64,000 nucleotides of DNA from Nonomuraea sp. PA05 (GTDB lineage Bacteria; Actinomycetota; Actinomycetes; Streptosporangiales; Streptosporangiaceae), in NCBI RefSeq assembly GCF_008086045.1, contig NZ_VSEY01000012.1, forward strand, positions 124,001 to 188,000, read 5' to 3'. A model generated the notes under the pieces. The model did not search any database. It was not told the DNA's origin and worked only from the letters and a program-made list of their open reading frames with translations. Each line of letters opens with the position of its first letter. The first letter of the stretch is position 1. Below are positions 8,417 to 16,678 of the stretch, one piece after another. Position numbers and translations under genes: made by a program.

Positions 8417-9532
8417 GTGGAGGATCACTGGACCGTGGGGCACGTGGCCCGGCTGGCCGGCGTGAGCGTGCGGACACTGCACCACTACGACGACATCGGG
8501 CTCGTCCGGCCGTCGGCGCGCACCCCGGCCGGTTACCGGGCCTACTCGCCGGCCGACGTGCAGCGGCTGCGCGAGGTGCTGGCCTACCGGCGGCTGGGCT
8601 TCGGCCTGCGCGAAGTCGCGGGCCTGGTCGGCGACCCCTCCACCGACGCGGTCGCGCACCTGCGCCGGCTGCGCGGCCTGCTGCTGGAACGGCGCGACCG
8701 CGCCGACGCCATGGTGGCGGCCATCGACAGGGAACTCACCGCACGAGCGAAAGGGCTGAAGGTGACACCGGAGGAGCAACTGGGGATGCTCGGCGCACGG
8801 CTGTACGACGCGATCGGCGGCGCCTACACCGCGACACGGCGCACCGAGCCGCGCTTCGCCGCGCGGATCTGGGACGCGCTCGGCGACGCGCGGACCGTGC
8901 TGAACGTCGGGGCCGGCACCGGCTCGTACGAGCCGGTGGATCGCGCCGTGACGGCGGTGGAGCCGTCGGCGGTGATGCGGGGGCAGCGGCCCGCCGGTTC
9001 GGCGCCGTGTGTGGCCGCCGCGGCGGAGAGCCTGCCGTTCGACGACGGGTCGTTCGACGCCGCGATGGCCGTGTCCACCGTCCATCACTGGGGTGATCCG
9101 ATCGCGGGGCTGCGTGAGATGCGGCGGGTGGCCCGGCGGGTGGTGGTGCTCACGTTCGACACCGACGAGCCGGGATGGCAGGACCGGTTCTGGCTCACCC
9201 GCGACTACCTGCCGGAGTTCGCCGGCGTCCTGTCGGCGTTCCCCTCGCTGGCCGGGATGGCCGACGCGATCGGCGGGCGCGCCGAGCCGGTGCCCATTCC
9301 GTGGGACTGCGCCGACGGCCTGTTCGAGGCGTACTGGCGGCGGCCGGAGGCGTACCTGGATGATCGGGTGCGCCGGGCGGTGTCGGTGTGGGCGAGGGTG
9401 GGGCCGGAAGCCGAGCGGCGGGCGGTGCGCAGCCTGGGCGACGACCTCGGCTCCGGGCGGTGGGCCGAACGCAACAGCGACCTCGCCGAGCTCGACGCGG
9501 CGGACCTCGGCCTGCGCCTGCTCGTCGCCTGA
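8417..9532 (+). CDS. MerR regulator fused to a SAM-dependent methyltransferase
   Basis: A 371-residue two-domain protein. Residues about 5-75 are a MerR winged helix (VGHVARLAGVSVRTLHHYDD, then the wing GLVRPSARTPAGYRAYS) followed by a helical dimerisation stretch to about 125. From about 150 to 260 comes a class I methyltransferase fold: VLNVGAGTGSYEPVD as motif I, AESLPFDDGSFDAAMA as the acidic and motif II region, then STVHHW. The rest is a helical cap. Such fusions may sense a SAM-linked ligand or methylate a substrate while bound to DNA. GTG 8417 was chosen because the MerR domain starts right after; a TTG at 8369 would add 16 unconserved residues. Its 3' end is tandemly duplicated beyond the stop. 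Confidence 0.85.
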   Translation: MEDHWTVGHVARLAGVSVRTLHHYDDIGLVRPSARTPAGYRAYSPADVQRLREVLAYRRLGFGLREVAGLVGDPSTDAVAHLRRLRGLLLERRDRADAMVAAIDRELTARAKGLKVTPEEQLGMLGARLYDAIGGAYTATRRTEPRFAARIWDALGDARTVLNVGAGTGSYEPVDRAVTAVEPSAVMRGQRPAGSAPCVAAAAESLPFDDGSFDAAMAVSTVHHWGDPIAGLREMRRVARRVVVLTFDTDEPGWQDRFWLTRDYLPEFAGVLSAFPSLAGMADAIGGRAEPVPIPWDCADGLFEAYWRRPEAYLDDRVRRAVSVWARVGPEAERRAVRSLGDDLGSGRWAERNSDLAELDAADLGLRLLVA

Positions 9533-9642
9533 GCGGCCACGTTGCCTGAGCGGCTTCGTTGCCCGAGCGGCCTCGTTGCCTGAGTGGCCTCGTTGCCTGA
9601 GTGGCCTCGTTGCCCGAGCGGCCTCGTTGCCCGAGCGGCCGA
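9524..9642 (+). repeat. 17-bp tandem repeat, about seven copies, seeded by a gene end
   Basis: Units of 17 bp with consensus GTTGCCYGAGYGGCCTC. The first unit (9524-9540) contains the last codons and TGA of the MerR-methyltransferase gene; six further copies follow without spacers. A second set of about 16-bp GC-rich repeats (CTGGGCCGTGCGKCGK type) runs on to about 9730. There is no gene in the remaining 9533-9738 gap. Confidence 0.85.
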
Positions 9643-9738
9643 CTCGGCCGTGCGTCGGCTGAGGCCCTGGTCGACTCGGCCGTGCGGCGGCTGGGCCGTG
9701 CGTCGTCTGGGCCGTGCGGCGGCTGGGCCCCGGCTGGT

Positions 9739-10368
9739 TCAGGTGTGCGTCGCGGCGAAGGCGGCGGTGAGCTCGCCGGTGGTGGTGATGGCGTGGGCGA
9801 AGGTGGGGCCGTTCAGTACGTGCGCGGCGTGCAGCATCTCGGGCAGAAACGCCGCCGTCGCGTCCCGCACCAGCGTGACGTGGTAGCCGAGCTCCATCGC
9901 GAACCGCCCGGTCGACTCGATGCAAGTGTTGGCGAGCAGCCCGATGAGCACGACGTGGCTGACGCCGTGCTGCTTGAGCTGGAAGTCCAGGTCGGTGTTG
10001 GCGAAGCCGCTCTGCGCCCAGTGCTCCCTGGCCACGACGTCGCCGGGCCGCGGCTGGAAGTCGGGGTGGAACTCCCCGCCCCAGGTGCCGCGGGCGAAGC
10101 TGTGCCGCTCCATGATGCCGCGCTGGGTGGGGTTGGGGTGGTTCCACGTCTCGTAGTCGCCGGGCTCCCAGCGGCGGTGCGGGACGAACATCACCCGGAT
10201 GCCCGCGTCGCGGGCGGCGGCGACCACGGCGCGCAGGTGGCCGAGCAGCCCGACCTGCTCCGCCACGGCCGCCACACGCGGCCAGACCTTGCCGCCCTCG
10301 GACAGGAAGTCGTTGTACGGGTCCACCAGCAGCACGGCCGTGCGGCGGGGATCGTATTGCTCGGACAT
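9739..10368 (-). CDS. Cysteine hydrolase, isochorismatase family
   Basis: A 209-residue alpha/beta hydrolase of the isochorismatase-like cysteine amidohydrolases (isochorismatase, nicotinamidase, N-carbamoylsarcosine amidase). The triad is visible: Asp in AVLLVDPYNDFL near residue 16, Lys/His-type residues in the central VAREHWAQSGFANTDLD, and the nucleophile Cys in GLLANTCIESTGR near residue 150. The substrate cannot be told; the YETWNHPNPTQRGIMERHSF segment is typical of actinobacterial uncharacterised members. The gene is followed by the aldo/keto reductase 23 bp upstream on the same strand, so both may be co-transcribed. Confidence 0.9.
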   Translation of the reverse strand: MSEQYDPRRTAVLLVDPYNDFLSEGGKVWPRVAAVAEQVGLLGHLRAVVAAARDAGIRVMFVPHRRWEPGDYETWNHPNPTQRGIMERHSFARGTWGGEFHPDFQPRPGDVVAREHWAQSGFANTDLDFQLKQHGVSHVVLIGLLANTCIESTGRFAMELGYHVTLVRDATAAFLPEMLHAAHVLNGPTFAHAITTTGELTAAFAATHT

Positions 10369-10391
10369 GGTTCGATGCTCCGATGCGATGG

Positions 10392-11264
10392 TCAGGCCCG
10401 CGAGGTGACGGCCGCCGTCAGTTCGGCGAGGTCGTCCTCGCTGAGCCGCAGCCCGGCGGCGGCCACGTTCTGCTCCAGATGCTCGACCGACGACGTGCCC
10501 GGAATGGGCAGCATGACGGGTGAGCGGTGGAGCAGCCACGCGAGGGCGAGCTGTGACGGCGTGGCCGACATCCGGGAGGCGAGGACGGCGATCGGCCCGC
10601 CGGGCTGCGCCAGGCCGCCGGTGGCCAGCGGGAACCACGGGATGAAGGCGATGTCGTTGCGTTCGCAGTGGTCGAGCACCTGCTCGGCCGAGCGGTCGGC
10701 CAGGTTGTACAGATTCTGCACGGACGCGATCGGGGCGACGGCGCGAGCCTGTTCGATCTGCTCGACGCTCACCTCCGACAGGCCGATGTGCGCGATCTTC
10801 CCTTCGTCCCGCAGCGCCTTCAGCTCGCCCACCTGGTCTTCGAGCGGCACCTCCGGGTCGACGCGGTGCAGCTGGAACAGCGCGATCCGGTCCACGCCGA
10901 GGATGCGCAGGCTCATCTCGCACTGCTGGCGCAGGTAGGCGGGTCTGCCGACGGGTGCCCACTGGTCGGGGCCCTGCCGGGTGAGCCCCGCCTTGGTGGC
11001 GATGACGACGTCCTCGCCGTACGGGGCGAGCGCGCGACGCAGCAGCGGCTCGGCGACCGCCGGGCCGTAGGAGTCGGCGGTGTCGAAGAGCGTCACGCCG
11101 AGCTCCGCCGCGCGGCGCAGCACCCGCACGGCCTCGTCGGGATCGGCCGGAGGCCCCCACACGCCGCGGCCGGTGAGCTGCATGGTGCCGTAGCCGAGCC
11201 GGTTGACGCGCAGGGTGTTCTCCATCGCGAACTGGCCGGAAGCGCCGGCCGTCACAGAAGTCAT
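10392..11264 (-). CDS. Aldo/keto reductase
   Basis: A 290-residue NADPH-dependent oxidoreductase of the AKR superfamily. The catalytic tetrad is present: Asp and Tyr in TLFDTADSYG near residue 60, Lys in VVIATKAGL near 90, and His in IALFQLHRVD near 127. NADP-binding residues lie in the C-terminal LPIPGTSSVEHLEQN. It probably reduces small aldehydes or ketones; the true substrate is unknown. ATG 11264 was chosen because AGGAGA ends 7 nt upstream, making the longer frame unlikely. The gene is divergent from the MBL protein gene and lies upstream of the isochorismatase-family gene on its own strand. Confidence 0.92.
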   Translation of the reverse strand: MTSVTAGASGQFAMENTLRVNRLGYGTMQLTGRGVWGPPADPDEAVRVLRRAAELGVTLFDTADSYGPAVAEPLLRRALAPYGEDVVIATKAGLTRQGPDQWAPVGRPAYLRQQCEMSLRILGVDRIALFQLHRVDPEVPLEDQVGELKALRDEGKIAHIGLSEVSVEQIEQARAVAPIASVQNLYNLADRSAEQVLDHCERNDIAFIPWFPLATGGLAQPGGPIAVLASRMSATPSQLALAWLLHRSPVMLPIPGTSSVEHLEQNVAAAGLRLSEDDLAELTAAVTSRA

Positions 11265-11397
11265 CGGAGTCTCCTCTCTCTGCTTGCCCGCCACCTCCCG
11301 CGCCTGCCCCATGATTTCCCCGCCTTACCTCAACATCCGGCAAAGCCCCTTCCACGGACGGCTGCGCGGGAAAGGCGTTGTTACGCTGGCCATCACG

Positions 11398-12204
11398 ATG
11401 ACCACGACAACGCCGGCACGGCAGGAATGTGCGATCACCGTTCTGGGCGGGCCCACGGCGGTCATCGACCTCGGCGGGCTGCGCCTGGTCAGTGACCCGA
11501 CGTTCGACGAGGCCGGTCCGCACGGATATCTGACGAAGACGGCCGGCCCGGCCGTCACCGAGGACGCCCTGGGCGCGGTGGACGTGGTGCTGGTCAGCCA
11601 TGACCTGCACGCGGACAACCTCGACGAGCGCGGCCGCGCGTTCGCCGGGGCGGCGCCGCTGGTGCTCACCGGCCCGCGCTCCGCGGAGCGGCTCGGCGGC
11701 CCGGCGGCCGGCCTCGCGCCCTGGGAGAGCCGCGATGTGCCGCGCGGTGACGGGGGCGGGGCGCTCACCGTCCTCGCGGTTCCCGCCGTGCACGGCCCCG
11801 AGGACGGCGATCGCGACGCCGACGGCCACGTCAACTGCGAGGTGACCGGGTTCGTGCTGTCCGGAGAGGGGCTGCCCACGGTCTACCTGAGCGGCGACAA
11901 CGCCTCGATCCGCACCGTGGCGGAGATCGCCCGGCGCCTGCCCGCCATCGACGTGGCCGTGCTGCACGCGGGGGCGGCCAGGGTGCCGGCGAAGTTCGGC
12001 GGCCGTCCCCTGTCCCTGGACAGCCGGCGGGCCGCTGCCGCCGCGGCCGTCCTGGACGCGGAGCTGGTGATCCCGGCGCACTACGACGGCTGGGCGCACT
12101 TCTCCGAAGGGCTGACCGACCTGGAGACGGCCTTCGACGAGGCCGGCCTGTCCGCGCGCCTGCGCACGGCGACGCACGGCACCTGGATCCGCCTGCGCCG
12201 CTGA
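11398..12204 (+). CDS. MBL-fold (UlaG-like) metallohydrolase
   Basis: A 268-residue beta-lactamase-fold protein. The first metal motif reads VSHDLHADNLD, which keeps HxHxD but has Asn where the classical HxHxDH has a second His. Later ligands appear as PAVHGPEDGD, YLSGDN and PAHYDGW. The variant suggests a single-metal or altered site as in some UlaG-like lactonases; substrate unknown. The ATG at 11398 starts a protein that opens directly with the first beta strand. It is divergent from the aldo/keto reductase gene and separated by about 130 bp of non-coding DNA. Confidence 0.85.
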   Translation: MTTTTPARQECAITVLGGPTAVIDLGGLRLVSDPTFDEAGPHGYLTKTAGPAVTEDALGAVDVVLVSHDLHADNLDERGRAFAGAAPLVLTGPRSAERLGGPAAGLAPWESRDVPRGDGGGALTVLAVPAVHGPEDGDRDADGHVNCEVTGFVLSGEGLPTVYLSGDNASIRTVAEIARRLPAIDVAVLHAGAARVPAKFGGRPLSLDSRRAAAAAAVLDAELVIPAHYDGWAHFSEGLTDLETAFDEAGLSARLRTATHGTWIRLRR

Positions 12205-12306
12205 CCCGCCGCAACCTGCGAGCGCGCCCGCTCGAAGTCCGCCGGCCTGCCTGGAACGTCGAGCGCGCCCCGCGACGCGCCGCCCGTCACTGCTTACGCT
12301 GAGAAC

Positions 12307-14157
12307 ATGCAGGCAGACAGCACCATGCCGGAGAACGACGGCCACGGCCACCCCGGCGATCCGCGTTACCTGCCGATCGGCGAGCACGGCCTGATCGGCG
12401 ACCTGCGCACGGTCGCGCTCGTGGGCACCAACGGCACCATCGACTGGTACTGCTGCCCCCGCTTCGACGCCCCATCGGTGTTCGGCTCGCTCCTGGACGC
12501 CGACCGGGGCGGCTGTTTCGAGCTGGCGGCCGACGTCCCGTACACCACCAAGCAGTTCTACTTCCCCGACACCAACGTGCTGATCACCCGCTTCTTCGCC
12601 GACGACGGCGTGGGCGAGATCCAGGACTTCATGCCCGTCGCGGACGGCGACTCGGAGAGCGACCGGCACCGGCTGATCCGGCGAGTCACCTGCGTGCGCG
12701 GCACACTGCCGTTCCGCGCCCTGGTGGCGCCCCGCTTCGACTACGCCCGCCGCCCGCACACCATCACCCAGGACGGCGAGCTGACATTCTTCGAGTCGCC
12801 GCAGCTCACGCTGGTGCTCACCTCCAGCGTCCCCGTCGAGCACGACGGCCGCGACGCGTCCAGCCGGTTCGTGCTGCGCGAGGGCGAGTTCGCGGTGTTC
12901 GCCCTCGACCAGCTCTCCCCCGGCGTCGAGGCGCGCGGCTGCCCGCTGGAGGAGGCCGAGGAGCTGTTCACCGGCACGGTCGGGTTCTGGCGCAGGTGGC
13001 TGTCGGCCTCCCGCTACCGGGGCCGGTGGCGGGAGGTGGTGCACCGCTCGGCGCTCACGCTCAAGCTGCTCACGTACGCGCCGACCGGCGGCATCATCGC
13101 CGCGCCCACGACCAGCCTGCCCGAGCGGATCGGCGGCCGGCGCAACTGGGACTACCGCTACGTGTGGGTGCGCGACGCCGCGTTCTGCGTCTACGCGCTG
13201 CTGCGGCTGGGCTTCACCGAGGAGGCCGAGGCGTTCATGGGCTTCCTGGACGAGCACGTCCGGCTGGAGCGGCCGGGCCCCGGCGGGCCGCTGCAGATCA
13301 TGTACGGCATCGACGGCCGCAACGACCTGCCCGAGGAGGAGCTGCCCCACCTGGAGGGCTACCGGGGCTCGCGGCCCGTCAGGATCGGCAACGCCGCCGT
13401 CGACCAGCTCCAGCTCGACATCTACGGCGCGCTCATCGACTCCATCTACCTGTACAACAAGTGGGGCACGCCCATCTCCAGCCGCCGCTGGGACGAGCTG
13501 TGCACGCTGGCCGACTGGGTCTGCGACAACTGGGACCAGCCCGACGAGGGCGTCTGGGAGACCCGCGGCGGGCGCAGGAACTTCACCTACTCCCGCCTGA
13601 TGTGCTGGGTCGCGATCGAACGCGCCATGCGGGTGGCGCTGCAGCGCGGCCTGCCTGCCGACATCCCGCGCTGGCGCGAGAGCCGCGACGCCATCTACCG
13701 CGACATCATGCGGCACGGCTGGTCGGAGCGGCTGCAGGCCTTCGTCCAGCACTTCGACGACGAGGTGCTGGACGCGGCCGTGCTGATGATGCCGCTGGCC
13801 AAGTTCGTCTCGCCGACCGACCCCAAGTGGCTGTCCACCCTGGACGCGCTCGGCGACACCCTGGTCTCCGACTCCCTCGTCTACCGCTACGACCCCGAGC
13901 TCAGCCCGGACGGCCTCGAAGGGCAGGAGGGCACGTTCTCCATCTGCTCGTTCTGGTACGTGGAGGCGCTGGCCCGCGCCGGCCACATCGACGAGGCCCG
14001 GCTGGCGTTCGAGAAGATGCTCACCTACGCCAACCATCTCGGCCTGTACGCCGAGCAGATCGCGCACACCGGCGAGCAGCTCGGCAACTTCCCGCAGGCC
14101 TTCACGCACCTCGCGCTGATCAGCGCGGCCTTCAACCTCGACCACGCGCTCGGCTGA
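12307..14157 (+). CDS. Glycoside hydrolase family 15 (glucoamylase/trehalase-like)
   Basis: A 616-residue cytosolic GH15 protein with no signal peptide. Actinobacterial members of this type include alpha,alpha-trehalases and glucodextranase-like enzymes. The N-terminal beta-sandwich begins YLPIGEHGLIGDLRTVALVG and TNGTIDWYCCPRFDAPSVF (residues about 21-60). The catalytic (alpha/alpha)6 barrel carries RRNWDYRYVWVRDAAF near residue 280, and the general-base region GQEGTFSICSFWYVEALARAG near 540. Length fits. Given the missing signal peptide, intracellular trehalose or alpha-glucan turnover is more likely than starch digestion. It is alone on its strand, with the histidine kinase gene about 200 bp downstream. 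Confidence 0.92.
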   Translation: MQADSTMPENDGHGHPGDPRYLPIGEHGLIGDLRTVALVGTNGTIDWYCCPRFDAPSVFGSLLDADRGGCFELAADVPYTTKQFYFPDTNVLITRFFADDGVGEIQDFMPVADGDSESDRHRLIRRVTCVRGTLPFRALVAPRFDYARRPHTITQDGELTFFESPQLTLVLTSSVPVEHDGRDASSRFVLREGEFAVFALDQLSPGVEARGCPLEEAEELFTGTVGFWRRWLSASRYRGRWREVVHRSALTLKLLTYAPTGGIIAAPTTSLPERIGGRRNWDYRYVWVRDAAFCVYALLRLGFTEEAEAFMGFLDEHVRLERPGPGGPLQIMYGIDGRNDLPEEELPHLEGYRGSRPVRIGNAAVDQLQLDIYGALIDSIYLYNKWGTPISSRRWDELCTLADWVCDNWDQPDEGVWETRGGRRNFTYSRLMCWVAIERAMRVALQRGLPADIPRWRESRDAIYRDIMRHGWSERLQAFVQHFDDEVLDAAVLMMPLAKFVSPTDPKWLSTLDALGDTLVSDSLVYRYDPELSPDGLEGQEGTFSICSFWYVEALARAGHIDEARLAFEKMLTYANHLGLYAEQIAHTGEQLGNFPQAFTHLALISAAFNLDHALG

Positions 14158-14354
14158 CGTCCCGGGCGGCGCTTCTAGGTTTGCGCCCGCGACCGTAAAG
14201 ACCCGTCGCGGCGCGATGCAGGCAGGCCTGCCGCGGGCATCGGTCATACCGGACGCGTCCGCCAGGAGAGGAGCCGGCGCCGGCGCGCTGCTACGACGTG
14301 ACGGCTCCGCCGCTGGCCCGAGAGCTGACCGAGGGGGGTAGGGAGAGGGGGCGC

Positions 14355-15758
14355 ATGTCGTCGAAGGCGAGCAGAGGCCGCTTGCCGTACCCGCGCTCGA
14401 TCCGCGCGCGCTTCTCCCTCGCCGTCGGAGCGCTGTTCCTGGTGGTGCTCACGGCGGTCGGCGCCCTGACCGTCTCCGGCGTCCGCCACAGCATCGCGAC
14501 GGAGGTCTTCGAGGACCTGCATCTGGCCATCGTCGACTGGGTCAGCAGGATGCGGCCCGGCTACATCCCCGCGCCCAGGCCGGGCAAGTCGACCGTGCAC
14601 GTCAGGTACCTGCAGCTCGTCGACTCCCGGGGCCGGGTGGTGGCGTCCAACCTCGCGGCGTCCGGCAGGGCGGCGCTGAGCACGGTCAAACCCGTCCCGG
14701 GTGACGGCATGCAGGACCTGACGGTGTGCCCGCCGTGGCGTACGGACGCGTGCCTGCTCGTCACGGTCCTGCTGCTCGACCCGCAGATGCCCGACGCGCC
14801 GCTGAAGAACGGGCCGCACTACATCTACGCCGGCGCGGTGCAGCCCGTCGCCCTGGCCAAGCCGTACATGCAGGTCGGCCTCGGCGCCGCGGTCCTGGTC
14901 GCCTCGGCGGTGGCGGCGTGGGCCACCCGCGTGGTGGTGGACCGGACGCTGCGTCCGGTGCGGGCGATCAGCACGAGGATGCGCGAGGCGACGGCGAAGG
15001 ACCTGTCCATGCGGGTGCCGACGCCGCTGCACGACGACGAGATCGCCGAGTTCGCCCACGCCTCCAACTCCTACCTCGACCGGCTGGAGAAGGCGGTGAA
15101 GGCGCGGCACCGGTTCGCGTCGCTGGCGTCGCACGAGCTGAGGTCGCCCGTCACGGCGCTGCGCACCCAGCTGGAGGAGGCGCTCATGTACCCCGCCGAC
15201 GTGGACGCGGGCTCGGCGCTGCGGAACGCGCTGCACAGCACGGAACGCCTCGAGGCGATCATCGACGACCTGCTGGCCTACACCCGGGTCAAGGACGCCC
15301 CGCTGGAGGCCTACCACGAGCTCGACCTGGTCTCCGTGGTCGAGGAGGAGCTGGCCGCCCTCCCGCCGGACGGCATCCCGATCCGGCTGCGGGCGGCCTC
15401 CCGCCCGCGGGTGCGGGGGTCGCGGGTGCAGCTCGGCCGGGTGCTGAACAACCTGCTGGCGAACGCGCGGCGGCACGCCCGCACGCACGTCCACGTCACG
15501 GTCGAGCAGGTGGGCGACCAGGCCGAGGTGACCGTGCAGGACGACGGCGTCGGCATCGACCCGGAGGATCGCGAGCGGGTCTTCGACGCCTTCGTCCGGC
15601 TGCCGGAGGGGCGGCGGCTCGATCCGGGTGGCAGCGGGCTCGGGCTGGCCATCAGCAGGGAGACCTGCCTGGCCCACGGCGGATCCCTCACCGTGGAGAA
15701 CTGCCCGCGCGGCACCCGCTTCGTGCTGCGCCTGCCGGTGCCGGGACCGGACTCCTGA
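14355..15758 (+). CDS. Sensor histidine kinase (orphan)
   Basis: A 467-residue membrane kinase. TM1 is at about residues 20-40, then an extracytoplasmic sensor domain of about 130 residues with two Cys (TVCPPW, DACLL) that may pair, then TM2 at about 171-190. A HAMP linker follows, and the HisKA box FASLASHELRSPVTALR carries the phospho-His near residue 260. The ATPase has its N box NNLLANARRHA, the G1 box DDGVGIDPEDRERVF and the G2 box GGSGLGLAIS. ATG 14355 sits after a GGGAGAGGGGG ribosome site. No response regulator is next to it, which is unusual for this OmpR-partner type; the partner must be elsewhere. Confidence 0.92.
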   Translation: MSSKASRGRLPYPRSIRARFSLAVGALFLVVLTAVGALTVSGVRHSIATEVFEDLHLAIVDWVSRMRPGYIPAPRPGKSTVHVRYLQLVDSRGRVVASNLAASGRAALSTVKPVPGDGMQDLTVCPPWRTDACLLVTVLLLDPQMPDAPLKNGPHYIYAGAVQPVALAKPYMQVGLGAAVLVASAVAAWATRVVVDRTLRPVRAISTRMREATAKDLSMRVPTPLHDDEIAEFAHASNSYLDRLEKAVKARHRFASLASHELRSPVTALRTQLEEALMYPADVDAGSALRNALHSTERLEAIIDDLLAYTRVKDAPLEAYHELDLVSVVEEELAALPPDGIPIRLRAASRPRVRGSRVQLGRVLNNLLANARRHARTHVHVTVEQVGDQAEVTVQDDGVGIDPEDRERVFDAFVRLPEGRRLDPGGSGLGLAISRETCLAHGGSLTVENCPRGTRFVLRLPVPGPDS

Positions 15759-15896
15759 GTCAGGGGCTCGACCGGTCGTCCCGCGACGCCGCAGAGGGGC
15801 CGGCGGGAGCAGACCAGGACAAAGGTCAGATATACCCCCCGCATACCGCAACCCCGTAACGTGACGTACCGCGCATCCTGGCTGCGGGCGCGGGTG

Positions 15897-16592
15897 TCAC
15901 GACGGGTGCCCCGACGTGCCGTCCTCTGCTGGGCCGTTCCAGTCGAGCGGCCCGTAGAGGGCCGCGGGGGCTCCCGTCGTGAGTGCCCAGTACCTGTCGC
16001 CGTAGGACCAGTGCCACCACTCGGTCGGATAGTTGATGAACCCTGCCGCGCTCATGGCCTGAGCGAGCAGGCGTCTGTTGGCCCGCGTCTGGGAGGAGAT
16101 CGCCGGATGGTGCGTGTAGCAGGCGCCGCCGCTCTCCTCCGGTCCGGCGTTCACGGGGGTGCCCATGTCGAGTTCGGCGCCGGTGGCGTCGATCAGGGTG
16201 AGGTCGACGGCGGCCCCGCACACGTGCGGCGCCACCTCGGGCGGCGCGAGCGAGCGGCTGGCCTGGACGTGGAGGTGCTCCTCGCTCCAGGAGGGGTTGG
16301 CGTCACGGAGCTCGGCGGCGTACCGGGTGAAGTAGTGCCGCTGCAGCGACAGCGGCCGGTAGCCCTCGACGATCAGCAGGCGGTGCCGGGCGGGCAGGAG
16401 CTCCTGCGCGGACAGCAGCCGGTCGACGAGGCCGATGCGTAGCCGGGCGTACGCGCCGGCGGGGTCGGCCTGGCGGGCGTCGAGCGCCAGTTCCGGCACC
16501 TTGTGCAGGTCGAACAGGGGTTCGCCGCACTCGATCACCGGGATCGCCAGAAGCCGGCGGTCCGACATCAGCACGATCGGTTCAGCTGTCAT
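15897..16592 (-). CDS. D-Ala-D-Ala dipeptidase (VanX/DdpX-like, peptidase M15D)
   Basis: A 231-residue zinc peptidase of the VanX family, which cleaves the D-Ala-D-Ala dipeptide. Zinc ligands are His123 and Asp130 in HVCGAAVD and His194 in EWWHWSYGD, with catalytic Glu191. The conserved Arg is Arg80 in VEGYRP. No signal peptide is seen, so it acts in the cytoplasm like VanX, rather than in the periplasm. No vanH or vanA gene accompanies it here, so it may recycle D-Ala dipeptide or lower the D-Ala-D-Ala pool without full glycopeptide resistance. It is divergent from the large SARP regulator gene, which may control it. Confidence 0.88.
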   Translation of the reverse strand: MTAEPIVLMSDRRLLAIPVIECGEPLFDLHKVPELALDARQADPAGAYARLRIGLVDRLLSAQELLPARHRLLIVEGYRPLSLQRHYFTRYAAELRDANPSWSEEHLHVQASRSLAPPEVAPHVCGAAVDLTLIDATGAELDMGTPVNAGPEESGGACYTHHPAISSQTRANRRLLAQAMSAAGFINYPTEWWHWSYGDRYWALTTGAPAALYGPLDWNGPAEDGTSGHPS

Positions 16593-16678
16593 GTCCTACG
16601 GTCCTTCGCTCGTGTTTTCGATCGAGCATGAGGGGGCCCGCTGTAAGTTCGCTGCAATTCCACGGATGCGAGGTATCG

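Noticed and set aside
9541..9642. Possible CRISPR array
   Set aside because: The 17-bp units are directly contiguous with no unique spacers, and no cas gene is nearby.
9739..14247. Very long minus-strand open frame (about 1500 codons)
   Set aside because: High-GC shadow: it runs antisense through well-supported genes (aldo/keto reductase in a different frame, MBL protein, GH15). Only its last 209 codons, the isochorismatase-family enzyme, show real protein features.
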